DNA of 41,479 nucleotides from NCBI GenBank assembly GCA_020073615.1, contig JAIQEX010000054.1, positions 1-41,479 of the forward strand, read 5' to 3'. The stretch is from Terriglobia bacterium (GTDB lineage: Bacteria > Acidobacteriota > Terriglobia > Bryobacterales > Bryobacteraceae). The notes under the pieces are model-generated. The model had not been told where the DNA came from and did not search any database. It saw only the letters and a program-made list of their open reading frames with translations. Both the position numbers and the translations under genes were made by a program. How positions within the stretch are numbered: position 1 is the first letter of the stretch; each line of letters opens with the position of its first letter. Shown here one piece after another: positions 16,357-23,090 of the stretch.

Positions 16357-16950
16357 ATGTCGACGTTCTATCTCATCCGCCATGCGACCAATGACTTTGT
16401 AGGAAAGGTCGTCGTGGGCTGGACCCCCGGGGTCAGCCTGAATGCCGAGGGCCGCGAGCAGGCCGGCCGCCTTGCCTGGAAGCTATTGGGCCGCGGAATC
16501 ACCACACTCTACAGCAGCCCGCTGGAGCGAGCCCTCGAAACGGCGGGTCCCATTGGCGAAGCACTGGGTCTGCGGGTCCAGGTCCGCGACGCCCTGGGCG
16601 AGGTGCGGTTCGGAGACTGGAGCGGCAAACGCATGGACGAACTGGAGCGCGACCCGCGATGGCGGCTCTTCCAGGAGTACCGTAGCGGCACGCGCGCGCC
16701 CTCGGGCGAACTCATGGTGGAGTCGCAGATGCGCATCGTGAACGAACTCGAACATCTGCGCGCGCGCCATCCCGAGGAGACCATCGCGGTGGTGAGCCAC
16801 GCCGATATCATCCGCGCCGCGCTGGTCTATTACGCGGGCATTCCGATCGATCTCAACCAGCGTATCGAGATCAGCCCGGCCTCCATCAGCATCCTGACCC
16901 TGAACGACCGCGGCCCGCAGATTCTGCGGCTCAACGATACGGCGGAATGA
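16357..16950 (+). CDS. Histidine phosphatase family protein (phosphoglycerate mutase-like)
   Basis: This 197-residue cytoplasmic enzyme of the histidine phosphatase superfamily has the phosphohistidine motif LIRHA with H9. R58 lies in YSSPLERALETA, E82 in the GEVRFGDWSG acid loop, and the second histidine H148 in VVSHADIIR. The overall plan fits small phosphatases such as alpha-ribazole phosphatase or broad-specificity sugar-phosphate phosphatases. The substrate cannot be assigned, and no cobalamin genes are nearby. It is 14 bases downstream of the sugar-isomerase-like gene, probably co-transcribed. Confidence 0.85.
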   Translation: MSTFYLIRHATNDFVGKVVVGWTPGVSLNAEGREQAGRLAWKLLGRGITTLYSSPLERALETAGPIGEALGLRVQVRDALGEVRFGDWSGKRMDELERDPRWRLFQEYRSGTRAPSGELMVESQMRIVNELEHLRARHPEETIAVVSHADIIRAALVYYAGIPIDLNQRIEISPASISILTLNDRGPQILRLNDTAE

Positions 16951-16969
16951 GGCCAGGTTGGGCGGCCGA

Positions 16970-17779
16970 TTATGTCAGCTTGTGCGCGTTGGCCGGATTA
17001 ATCACGGAGCCATCGGCGGCCAGCGTGCCAGCGGGATAAACCATACCGGCAATGGCGGGTCCCGGATCGCCGATCTGGAAGGCCGTATCGGGCGGGTCCC
17101 CCGTGGGCTGCCCGCTCCAGTACGCCTGTTCGTAGTCGTAGAGCTTGGTGATGGCGCTGCCCTGATTGATCTCCTGGGTGAGGTCCGCGGTGAGCTGCTG
17201 GACGCCATAGCCCGCGCAGCGGGCATAGCTGGCAAGGTCGCCGGCATTCACCAACTGGCCGCCCGGCAGCTTTATAAAGTTGGCTAGCGGCGCCTGCCAG
17301 CCCTGCGCGATGGGAAAAGCCTGCCTTTTTACGACGGTTCCGCCCAGCAACTGGGCCAACTGATTGGCGGTCTCGTCGGAAGCATAAGACATCGACCCGG
17401 CCTGGTACGAGCCGTATGGCGTTTTTTCCACCAGTTGGCTGGGGTCAGTGACGTAGCTCGCCTGAAACGTTCCATTCATCATGGCGTGCACCAGCGCGGC
17501 AATGCCCACCGGGTACGCTGTGGGCGCGGCGGTTGTGGCCGGAGTGGCCGTCGTTGGCGTAGTCGCGGCGGTGGCGGCGGGCTGCGCGGTGCTGGATCCC
17601 GACGGCGATTGTCCAGCCGCGGGATTGCCAATCAGCGTCTGGAATAATGGAAAATCCGCGGGCGCCGGCCCTGTCGTGGAGTTATTGCCCGATCCGTGGG
17701 CATGCCGTGCCGCGGCCCCGGTACCGGCCGGTACCCGGGTAGGTTCAATCGGAGTTGCCGTGCGAGAGACGATTCTCAT
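16970..17779 (-). CDS. Hypothetical protein with low-complexity N-terminus
   Basis: I do not recognise this 269-residue protein. Residues about 1-90 are rich in Ala, Thr, Pro, Gly and Ser and look disordered. Residues about 90-269 look folded, with many aromatic and glycine residues (YGSYQAGSMSYASDETANQLAQLLGG, GWQAPLANFIKLPGGQLVNAGDLASYARCAGYG). There is no signal peptide, membrane helix or known catalytic motif. AAGGA lies just before the ATG at 17779. It is convergent with the phosphatase gene (19-bp gap). Confidence 0.6.
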   Translation of the reverse strand: MRIVSRTATPIEPTRVPAGTGAAARHAHGSGNNSTTGPAPADFPLFQTLIGNPAAGQSPSGSSTAQPAATAATTPTTATPATTAAPTAYPVGIAALVHAMMNGTFQASYVTDPSQLVEKTPYGSYQAGSMSYASDETANQLAQLLGGTVVKRQAFPIAQGWQAPLANFIKLPGGQLVNAGDLASYARCAGYGVQQLTADLTQEINQGSAITKLYDYEQAYWSGQPTGDPPDTAFQIGDPGPAIAGMVYPAGTLAADGSVINPANAHKLT

Positions 17780-17915
17780 TTATCCTTCTTCTGCGCGCGA
17801 AGCGCCAGATTCCTCAGAAAGCGCGCGTTCCTGTGAATCTATCGGCCGGCAAAACCGGCCACGTGAATAGATCGGCACCTCCCGCCAGAAGCTTTAGCCC
17901 GCGAAAGCGGCCTGA

Positions 17916-17943
17916 TTGATGGGCGGTGAACTTGTGGCAGAAT
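17916..17943 (+). promoter_or_regulatory. Promoter of the Ser/Thr dehydratase gene
   Basis: TTGATG (17916-17921), a 16-bp spacer and CAGAAT (17938-17943) lie 7 bases before the GTG start at 17951. This predicts a leaderless or near-leaderless transcript; no Shine-Dalgarno sequence is seen. Confidence 0.45.
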
Positions 17944-17950
17944 TGAGACC

Positions 17951-18895
17951 GTGAAAGACGCCATCGCCGCCGCCTATGAACGGATCGCGCCCCTGGTACG
18001 GGAAACTCCTCTGGAGGAATCCGGCGGCCTGGCGCCGGACAGCGGCGTGGCGGTGTTGCTGAAGCTGGAACACCTCCAGCACACGGGATCGTTCAAGTTT
18101 CGCGGCGCCTCGCACAAGATCGCGCGGCTCAGCGCGGCGCAGGCCGCGGCGGGCGTGGTGACCGCCTCCAACGGCAACCATGGCCTCGGCGTGGCCGCGG
18201 CGGCACAGGCGCGGGGCATCGCGGCGGAGGTCTATGTCTCCTCGCAGGTCTCGCCCGCCAAGGCCCGGCGGATTGCCGCCCACGGAGCGCGCATCCACCC
18301 GGCCGGGGACCATCCCCTCGCCGCCGAGCTCGCCGCGCGCCGGGCCGCTGAAGAGTCGGGCCGCACCTTCATCTCGCCCTATAACGATGCCGACGTGATC
18401 GCCGGGCAGGGCACCATCGGCCTCGAACTGCATCGCCAGGCGGCGCGGCTCGATGCGGTCTTCGTGGCCGTGGGCGGCGGCGGGCTGATCGGCGGCATCG
18501 GCGCTTACCTGAAGGCGGTGTCGCCGGCCACCGAGATCGTCGGCTGCTGGCCGGAGAATTCGCCGGTGCTCTACCAGTGTCTGCGCGCCGGCCGCATTGT
18601 GGACGTCCCCGAACGGCCGACGCTTTCCGAGAGCACGGCGGGCGGGCTCGAGCCGGAATCGATCACCTTCGGCCTCTGCCGGCAGGTGATCGACCGCCCG
18701 GTGCTGGTCTCCGAGGCCGAGATTCTGGCCGCCATGCGCCTGACCATGGAGACCGAGCATTGGATTATCGAAGGCGCCGCCGCCGTCGCCGTGGCCGCAT
18801 TTCTCCAGGACCCGCGCCGCTATGAGGGCAGGACCGTGGCCATCGTGATCTGCGGGCGCAATCTATCGCCCGAAGTTCTGAGGCAGTTGTTGTGA
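17951..18895 (+). CDS. PLP-dependent serine/threonine dehydratase family enzyme
   Basis: This 314-residue fold-type II PLP enzyme is predicted to eliminate water and ammonia from serine, threonine or a related beta-hydroxy amino acid. The PLP lysine is K49 in TGSFKFRGA; SNGNHG binds the substrate carboxylate, and VGGGGLIGGIG near residues 173-183 binds the phosphate. There is no C-terminal ACT regulatory domain, so it is of the short, catabolic type. Length and motifs also fit threo-3-hydroxyaspartate dehydratase, serine racemase or the hydroxyectoine-utilisation dehydratase; no ectoine genes are nearby. The GTG start is supported by the promoter at 17916-17943. Confidence 0.85.
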   Translation: MKDAIAAAYERIAPLVRETPLEESGGLAPDSGVAVLLKLEHLQHTGSFKFRGASHKIARLSAAQAAAGVVTASNGNHGLGVAAAAQARGIAAEVYVSSQVSPAKARRIAAHGARIHPAGDHPLAAELAARRAAEESGRTFISPYNDADVIAGQGTIGLELHRQAARLDAVFVAVGGGGLIGGIGAYLKAVSPATEIVGCWPENSPVLYQCLRAGRIVDVPERPTLSESTAGGLEPESITFGLCRQVIDRPVLVSEAEILAAMRLTMETEHWIIEGAAAVAVAAFLQDPRRYEGRTVAIVICGRNLSPEVLRQLL

Positions 18896-18941
18896 CCGAA
18901 AACCCGTGCCTGAATCGATAAGATCGCACCGAATCCCGCCG

Positions 18942-19235
18942 TCAGGGGAGCCTTTCGTCGTGCGTCACGACCGCCCCGCTGACCTCGATCTGGACCTCCC
19001 TCAGAACCCTGCCGGCGTGCGTGACGCGCCAGGTCTGCCGGCCGAACGGGACACCCGCGATGCGGTATCGACCGCGCACGTCGGTGAGGCCGGCGCGCCC
19101 CCCGACCGAGACGGTAACATTGACCGCCGGGGCGCCGTTGCGGCGGGTGACCGCGCCGGTCACCACCGCGGTTTGCCCGTACAGGCTGACGGCCAACAAT
19201 AGAACCAGTAACCACTTTGTGAGACGTACCTGCAT
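18942..19235 (-). CDS. Small secreted carboxypeptidase-regulatory-like (beta-sandwich) protein
   Basis: This 97-residue protein has a signal peptide (KWLLVLLLAVSLYG). The mature chain is a single carboxypeptidase regulatory-like domain (TAVVTGAVTRRNGAPAVNVTVSVGG, TDVRGRYRIAGVPFG), like the domain at the front of acidobacterial TonB receptors but standing alone. Its ATG overlaps the stop of the upstream gene by one base (TAATG), so translation is probably coupled. It is likely periplasmic or at the cell surface. Function unknown. Confidence 0.7.
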   Translation of the reverse strand: MQVRLTKWLLVLLLAVSLYGQTAVVTGAVTRRNGAPAVNVTVSVGGRAGLTDVRGRYRIAGVPFGRQTWRVTHAGRVLREVQIEVSGAVVTHDERLP

Positions 19236-19741
19236 TACTGACCACCCTTCTTTGGCAGCGTGATCTTGACATTGCTGAGGTCGTCGCCCGGGTCAAGTTG
19301 TTGGTGGCTTTGTTCCTGCTCGGTGATCACGTAGATGTCCGGCGGATCGTCGCTCTTGACATCCTTCCGCCGCGCCGAAAAGCGGAACGTACCGTCGTTG
19401 GGAAGCGAGACAGTCTTGGTCGCAAATACAACCCAGGCGTTTCTGGGAGGAGGATCCACGGCTCCCTTGATGCTCACGTCGGAATTTTCATCCTTGCTTT
19501 TTTGGAGGTTAGTTACGCAGACAGCAAGGTCGTTCTTACTCTGATCACGGGCTACTGTAGCCAGGTGGGTATAAGACGAGTAGAGTGCGCCATAAATGAT
19601 CAGAAAGCCGGCGGCGGCGCCTCCCATCTGGTACTCCTTCTTGGTTATCGTAGCCGTACTTTGCAGAAACTTGAACAAAATCCAGGCGGCCACTAAGCTT
19701 AACGTGAATAAAATCGTCACCACGCCGACACTTACATCCAT
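19235..19741 (-). CDS. Hypothetical membrane protein with extracytoplasmic domain
   Basis: This 168-residue protein has two transmembrane helices (about residues 5-24 and 41-60), followed by a ~100-residue polar domain containing VVFATKTVSLPNDGTFRFSARR and DPPDIYVITEQEQSHQQL. That domain reads as a beta-rich periplasmic or cytoplasmic module. No family was recognised. GGAGG lies 8 bases before the ATG at 19741, and a TATGAT further upstream could be its -10. It is translationally coupled to the small carboxypeptidase-regulatory-like protein, so the two may work together at the membrane. Confidence 0.65.
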   Translation of the reverse strand: MDVSVGVVTILFTLSLVAAWILFKFLQSTATITKKEYQMGGAAAGFLIIYGALYSSYTHLATVARDQSKNDLAVCVTNLQKSKDENSDVSIKGAVDPPPRNAWVVFATKTVSLPNDGTFRFSARRKDVKSDDPPDIYVITEQEQSHQQLDPGDDLSNVKITLPKKGGQ

Positions 19742-19799
19742 GGCGTTGCCCTCCGGTCGTTTGTTAAGACACCGATCATACGCCGGGGGTATGGGGAAG

Positions 19800-20432
19800 T
19801 CAACGCCGGGTCGCGGAGGTCGTTGCCGGCCGGCTTGCCAGCGCGAGCCAGGCGGCGAGGGCCGAGAGTTTTTCGTCCTGCCGCCAGGGTGGGCCCGCGG
19901 CCTTGCCCAGCGCGGAGGCACGCCGGAGAAGCTCATCGGCCGGAATGCGCAGCGCGGCGGCAGCCTGGCTCGGCAGGTCTCGCTCGCGGAAGGCGGTCAC
20001 CAGGAGGCCGCACCGCTCGCTGGCCTGGTGGAGCGCCTCTCGGAAGAACACGCCCTCGGCGGTGTGAATCAAGGGATGGGCAGCGAGAATTGCCGCCAAG
20101 GGAGGCAGCGGCCGGCCCGATGCCAGCAGGATGCAGGAGGCCAGCGCGCGATAGCCCTGGCGCCCGAGTTCCGCGACGGCTTCCCGCACCGTCCGTTCCG
20201 CCAGGGCGTTGCTGGCGGCCGCACACCGCTCGAGGAAGGCGCTGCCCTCGCCCGGGCTCATCTCCGCGGCCGCATGGTATGGCTGCACGGAGCCGCGGAC
20301 CCCAGGATCGGCCAGTTCCAAGCGGCGGCGCAAAATCACGGTGGGCGCGTGTGCCTGGCCGGCCACCGCGACCAGCACGGCCCACCCCGAGTGCGCACGG
20401 AATCCGATGGCGGCAGGTGCGGGGCGGTCCAT
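19800..20432 (-). CDS. Conserved hypothetical protein
   Basis: This 210-residue cytoplasmic protein is rich in alanine and arginine. The N-terminal strand pattern (AIGFRAHSGWAVLVAV, then APTVILRRRLELAD) looks like the first hairpin of an RNase H/actin-type alpha/beta fold, followed by helices. This is a weak structural guess and no catalytic motif is clear. TAAATG lies 7 bases before the ATG, as in several other genes of the window. The upstream end of the next gene's frame, read through to 19936, overlaps it but is not needed. Confidence 0.55.
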   Translation of the reverse strand: MDRPAPAAIGFRAHSGWAVLVAVAGQAHAPTVILRRRLELADPGVRGSVQPYHAAAEMSPGEGSAFLERCAAASNALAERTVREAVAELGRQGYRALASCILLASGRPLPPLAAILAAHPLIHTAEGVFFREALHQASERCGLLVTAFRERDLPSQAAAALRIPADELLRRASALGKAAGPPWRQDEKLSALAAWLALASRPATTSATRR

Positions 20433-20477
20433 AGAGTGTCATTTACTCTATCACGGCCGCCCGCGCACGGAAGCGGT

Positions 20478-20750
20478 TCAACGGCGGTCGTCCCAATCGG
20501 GATGATCGTGGCGCCATCGCCAGTACTCGCTTTGCTCGCGCCGGCTGGCTTTGGACCACTCGTGGAATTTATGGTGGCGTTCTTCCGTCAACCAGTGGCG
20601 GTAAGCACGCCCTTCCCGCTCGTTCCACTCGTGGTAGTCCTTGCGGTCGCGGTCATAATAGCGGTGGTCGCGGTCCCTGTCCTGGGCATGAAGGACCACC
20701 GGCGTGATGAGTGCCGCGCTCAGAAACAGAGCGCTCAGGTATCGACGCAT
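20478..20750 (-). CDS. Small secreted, highly charged protein
   Basis: This 90-residue protein has a signal peptide (MRRYLSALFLSAALITPVVLHA). The mature part is extremely rich in Asp, Arg, His, Tyr and Trp (DRDRDHRYYDRDRKDYHEWNE, WRWRHDHPDWDDRR). Similar short exported proteins are frequent in acidobacteria and have no known function. A GAGGAGGAG sequence precedes the ATG by about 8 bases. It is divergent from the bacterioferritin gene; the many histidines and acidic residues could bind metal, which is only an inference. Confidence 0.65.
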   Translation of the reverse strand: MRRYLSALFLSAALITPVVLHAQDRDRDHRYYDRDRKDYHEWNEREGRAYRHWLTEERHHKFHEWSKASRREQSEYWRWRHDHPDWDDRR

Positions 20751-20841
20751 ACGATTTTCTCCTCCTCATGCATATACCATAGGCACGCGAAGGACCAATG
20801 TGAAGGGCCACCATGCGGTGGACGGCCCCGCCGGGGGCTGC

Positions 20842-20847
20842 TAGAAT
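20842..20847 (+). promoter_or_regulatory. -10 hexamer (TAGAAT) of the bacterioferritin gene
   Basis: TAGAAT lies 8 bases before the ATG at 20856 with no Shine-Dalgarno sequence between, consistent with a leaderless transcript. Confidence 0.4.
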
Positions 20848-20855
20848 TCTCGGAT

Positions 20856-21332
20856 ATGAAGGGTAACCCCAAAGTCATCGCCTTGTTGAACGAGGCTCTC
20901 AAGGAAGAGTTGACGGCCATCAGCCAATACTTCCTGCATTCCGAAATGTGCGAGAACTGGCACTACGACCGGCTGGGCTCTTATATAAAGAAGCAGTCCA
21001 TCGACGAGATGAAACACGCCGAGGCGCTGGTCGAGCGCATCCTGTTCCTCGATGGCGCGCCGAACCTGACGGAGCTGCTGCATTTGACAGTGGGGCAGAA
21101 CGTCAAAGACCAGTTGGAGAGCGATCTCAAGCTGGAGATCAATGCCGTGGCGATGTACAATCGCGCCATCAAAGTGACCCGCGACGAAGGCGACAACGCG
21201 TCGCGCGAGCTGTTCGAGCGGCTGCTGCACGACGAGGAAGAGCACGTGGACTGGCTGGAGGCGCAGGTCCACCAGATGAAAGAAATCGGCTACGAGCGGT
21301 ACCTCAGCCAACAGATCCGGGAAGACAAGTAG
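20856..21332 (+). CDS. bfr: Bacterioferritin
   Basis: This 158-residue iron-storage protein forms a 24-subunit shell, oxidising Fe(II) and storing ferric mineral. All ferroxidase-centre ligands are at the same numbers as in E. coli Bfr: E18, E51, H54, E94, E127 and H130. The haem-binding M52 is present (DEMKHAE), so it should bind haem between subunits. Length is the family norm. No bacterioferritin-associated ferredoxin gene is adjacent. The gene is monocistronic by layout, with a -10-like TAGAAT close to the start; no Fur box was recognised. Confidence 0.95.
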   Translation: MKGNPKVIALLNEALKEELTAISQYFLHSEMCENWHYDRLGSYIKKQSIDEMKHAEALVERILFLDGAPNLTELLHLTVGQNVKDQLESDLKLEINAVAMYNRAIKVTRDEGDNASRELFERLLHDEEEHVDWLEAQVHQMKEIGYERYLSQQIREDK

Positions 21333-21342
21333 CGCGCCCGCG

Positions 21343-21384
21343 ATAAAAAGAAAACGCCCGCCGCGCCGCGATGGCGGCGGGCGG
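21343..21384 (-). terminator. Intrinsic terminator of the PEP-CTERM gene
   Basis: A 10-bp perfect G+C stem (21355-21364 with 21374-21383) is followed on the minus strand by TTTTCTTTTT. It directly follows the PEP-CTERM stop at 21414. On the plus strand the T-run is missing, so it serves the minus-strand gene. Confidence 0.8.
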
Positions 21385-21413
21385 GCGCAAGAGATCACGG
21401 GCGGGAGTGGCTG

Positions 21414-22313
21414 CTAGGCCTTGCGGCGGCGCACCACCATGGCCATGGCCAGAAGGCCGCCGCCCATCAACAGCAGCGTGGCCGGCTCGGGCGTCGCGTT
21501 GAGGGTGGTCACGGTCCACTCGGCTGGGGGAGTGAGGAATTGACCCGGGTTGGCGGGATCGGGCACGCCGTTGATCAGGTCGCTCAGCATGATCTGAAGG
21601 GGATCCCCCGTACTCAACGCGTCCCAGGCCACGATGCTTCCGGGATTGGCCTGATTGTCCGGTGTCAACACGAAAAGCCCGAAGGTATCGCCCGCGGAAA
21701 CCGGGACGATGAGGCCGCATGGGTTAGCATTGGGCGTAGAAACATCCGTGCACGCGATGCCGTCGAAGATGTTGACCTCCGTGAACGGGGAGTTACCCGT
21801 GCCCAGCAACGGGGGGGTGGTAAAGTCCTGACCGGCGGTGAGCACGTTCAAGCCAGCGATACCGATCGGAGTGCCCACCGGCGATTGGTTCGTAACGATG
21901 TAACCTGCCGGGTCCCAGAACGAGCCCGCGTCCGCGGTCTGGAACATCCAGTTCAGAAAAAGGAAGCCGTCGGTGGGGATGGTGGTGGTGATCATCGTCA
22001 GGGTTGCTTCAGCCGAGAAGCCGTCCCAACTGGCGCCGTCGCTGCCGACCACCCCGATTGATGGGGCGTCCGAAGCCTGGACGACGGCCGCCGCGTTGAA
22101 CCCCGTGAGAACCCCAAGCAGGGCCAGCATGGAGGCCTGATCCCCCACAGCCCCCGTGGCCGTGCCAGCCGTAGCCGGGACAGGAAGCGCGGGCGTGGGA
22201 GGGAGGAGTATGGTGGTGGCATAGGCGCAAGGGCCGCCCGCCAGAAGAACGGTTGCCAGAAGCAGAATCACGATCCGCCACGCGGCGGCGTGTTGGTGCA
22301 GTGCGTGTGCCAT
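21414..22313 (-). CDS. PEP-CTERM sorting domain protein
   Basis: This 299-residue exported protein has a signal peptide (WRIVILLLATVLLAGGPCAYA) and a C-terminal PEP-CTERM sorting signal (ATPEPATLLLMGGGLLAMAMVVRRRKA), which an exosortase/archaeosortase-type enzyme should process. The middle is Thr, Pro, Gly and Asp rich, beta-type, with no recognised enzyme motif. It probably becomes a surface or matrix protein. The exosortase gene is not in the window. The start at 22313 gives a standard signal peptide and has AAGGA upstream. An in-frame ATG at 22436 has a better GGGAGG site inside a leader shared with the peroxidase gene, but would add 41 residues that do not look like a signal peptide. Confidence 0.8.
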   Translation of the reverse strand: MAHALHQHAAAWRIVILLLATVLLAGGPCAYATTILLPPTPALPVPATAGTATGAVGDQASMLALLGVLTGFNAAAVVQASDAPSIGVVGSDGASWDGFSAEATLTMITTTIPTDGFLFLNWMFQTADAGSFWDPAGYIVTNQSPVGTPIGIAGLNVLTAGQDFTTPPLLGTGNSPFTEVNIFDGIACTDVSTPNANPCGLIVPVSAGDTFGLFVLTPDNQANPGSIVAWDALSTGDPLQIMLSDLINGVPDPANPGQFLTPPAEWTVTTLNATPEPATLLLMGGGLLAMAMVVRRRKA

Positions 22314-22436
22314 TGGTTCCTTCCCTAGAGAACAGAATTTAGGGTCTTGAGATCTGGTGACCCTATTAATCCACGAATAGTCTACTGCCGATTTACTTTG
22401 GTTAACAAGCGAAATTTTACGAATCGTTGACATCAT

Positions 22437-22557
22437 GGCGATAGGCCTCCCTAGTGGCCTTCTTTGAGGATAGGGCCGTCGTAAAAGGTGTTAAATCGCC
22501 GGAAGACGGTATTTCGACCATGGGGAACTACGGAGAGTACTACACGTCCTTTCCGTA
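22437..22557 (-). promoter_or_regulatory. Structured leader A (shared with leader B)
   Basis: Read on the minus strand, this segment has a TACGGA/TCCGTA hairpin (22557-22552 with 22534-22529), then CGAAATACCGTCTTCCG, then CCCTA...TAGGG pairing just at the GGGAGG ribosome site at about 22446-22451. The same parts occur in the same order and with nearly the same spacing in leader B at 22988-23090, in front of the divergent gene. It ends 9 bases before ATG 22436. Confidence 0.5.
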
Positions 22558-22742
22558 CCAAAAGGGTCTTCATGGCGGTACTGAATGAGGGCCAAGCAAT
22601 GATTCGGCAGGGTTTCCGGCCGTTGGGTGAGCACCACGCCACTATATATACATGTGGGTTGCCCCAAAGGGCAGGAGGACCGCCCCCACGGCCGGGGCAA
22701 GGCCGCCACATTGCCGGCGACCGCTCCGTCGAAGCCACGACC

Positions 22743-22758
22743 GTGAGAACGTGAGAAC
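22743..22758. repeat. Tandem 8-bp repeat
   Basis: GTGAGAAC occurs twice in direct succession (22743-22750, 22751-22758) just upstream of the palindromic element at 22775. Confidence 0.5.
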
Positions 22759-22774
22759 GAACCGCCCGGCAACT

Positions 22775-22845
22775 GGCAGGCGGCACCGCCTGCCCCACCA
22801 CTACAAAAAGGGCGCGCGTTTGGTGGCGCAGGCGGTGCCGCCTGT
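22775..22845. repeat. Nested palindromic repeat element
   Basis: Two hairpin-forming units face each other. Positions 22776-22800 and 22821-22845 are inverted copies matching at 23 of 25 bases. Each unit is itself a hairpin (for example GGCAGGCGG/CCGCCTGCC with a 2-base loop). Its design, a GCAGG...CCTGC hairpin beside a run of G or C, is like the larger element at 28130-28307. Confidence 0.7.
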
Positions 22846-22987
22846 GATCGGCGATTCTTCACGGTTCTGGGCCTGAGTGAGCGGTGAAAAAATCGGCAAG
22901 CTCATCCATGCCCCACCAGGACAGCCTGGAGTCATAGCCGCCGCGACCAAGTCCGCGGCCCAACGGGCTGCCAACACTCCCGAGAAC

Positions 22988-23090
22988 TACGGACTCGATT
23001 CCGTATCTTTTGGGGGCCGAAATGCCGTTTTCCGACAATTCAACGATTTAGCGGGCTGCCCTATGCTCAAGAAGACTTCTAGGGAGGTCA
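22988..23090 (+). promoter_or_regulatory. Structured leader B of the di-haem peroxidase gene
   Basis: A TACGGA/TCCGTA hairpin (22988-22993 with 23000-23005) is followed at the same distance as in leader A by CGAAATGCCGTTTTCCG. A CCCTA...TAGGG hairpin (23059-23063 with 23079-23084) then overlaps the AGGGAGG ribosome site. The loop carries CTCAAGAAG, close to CTCAAAGAAG in leader A. Pairing of the site with CCCTA could block translation. This is a candidate cis-acting RNA; ligand or protein partner unknown. Confidence 0.5.

Noticed and set aside
22500-22516. Similarity between the CGGAAGACGG of leader A (plus strand) and the CGGAAACACGG motif at 28537 and 38901.
   Set aside because: The orientation relative to the genes is opposite and only about ten bases agree, so I treat them as different motifs.
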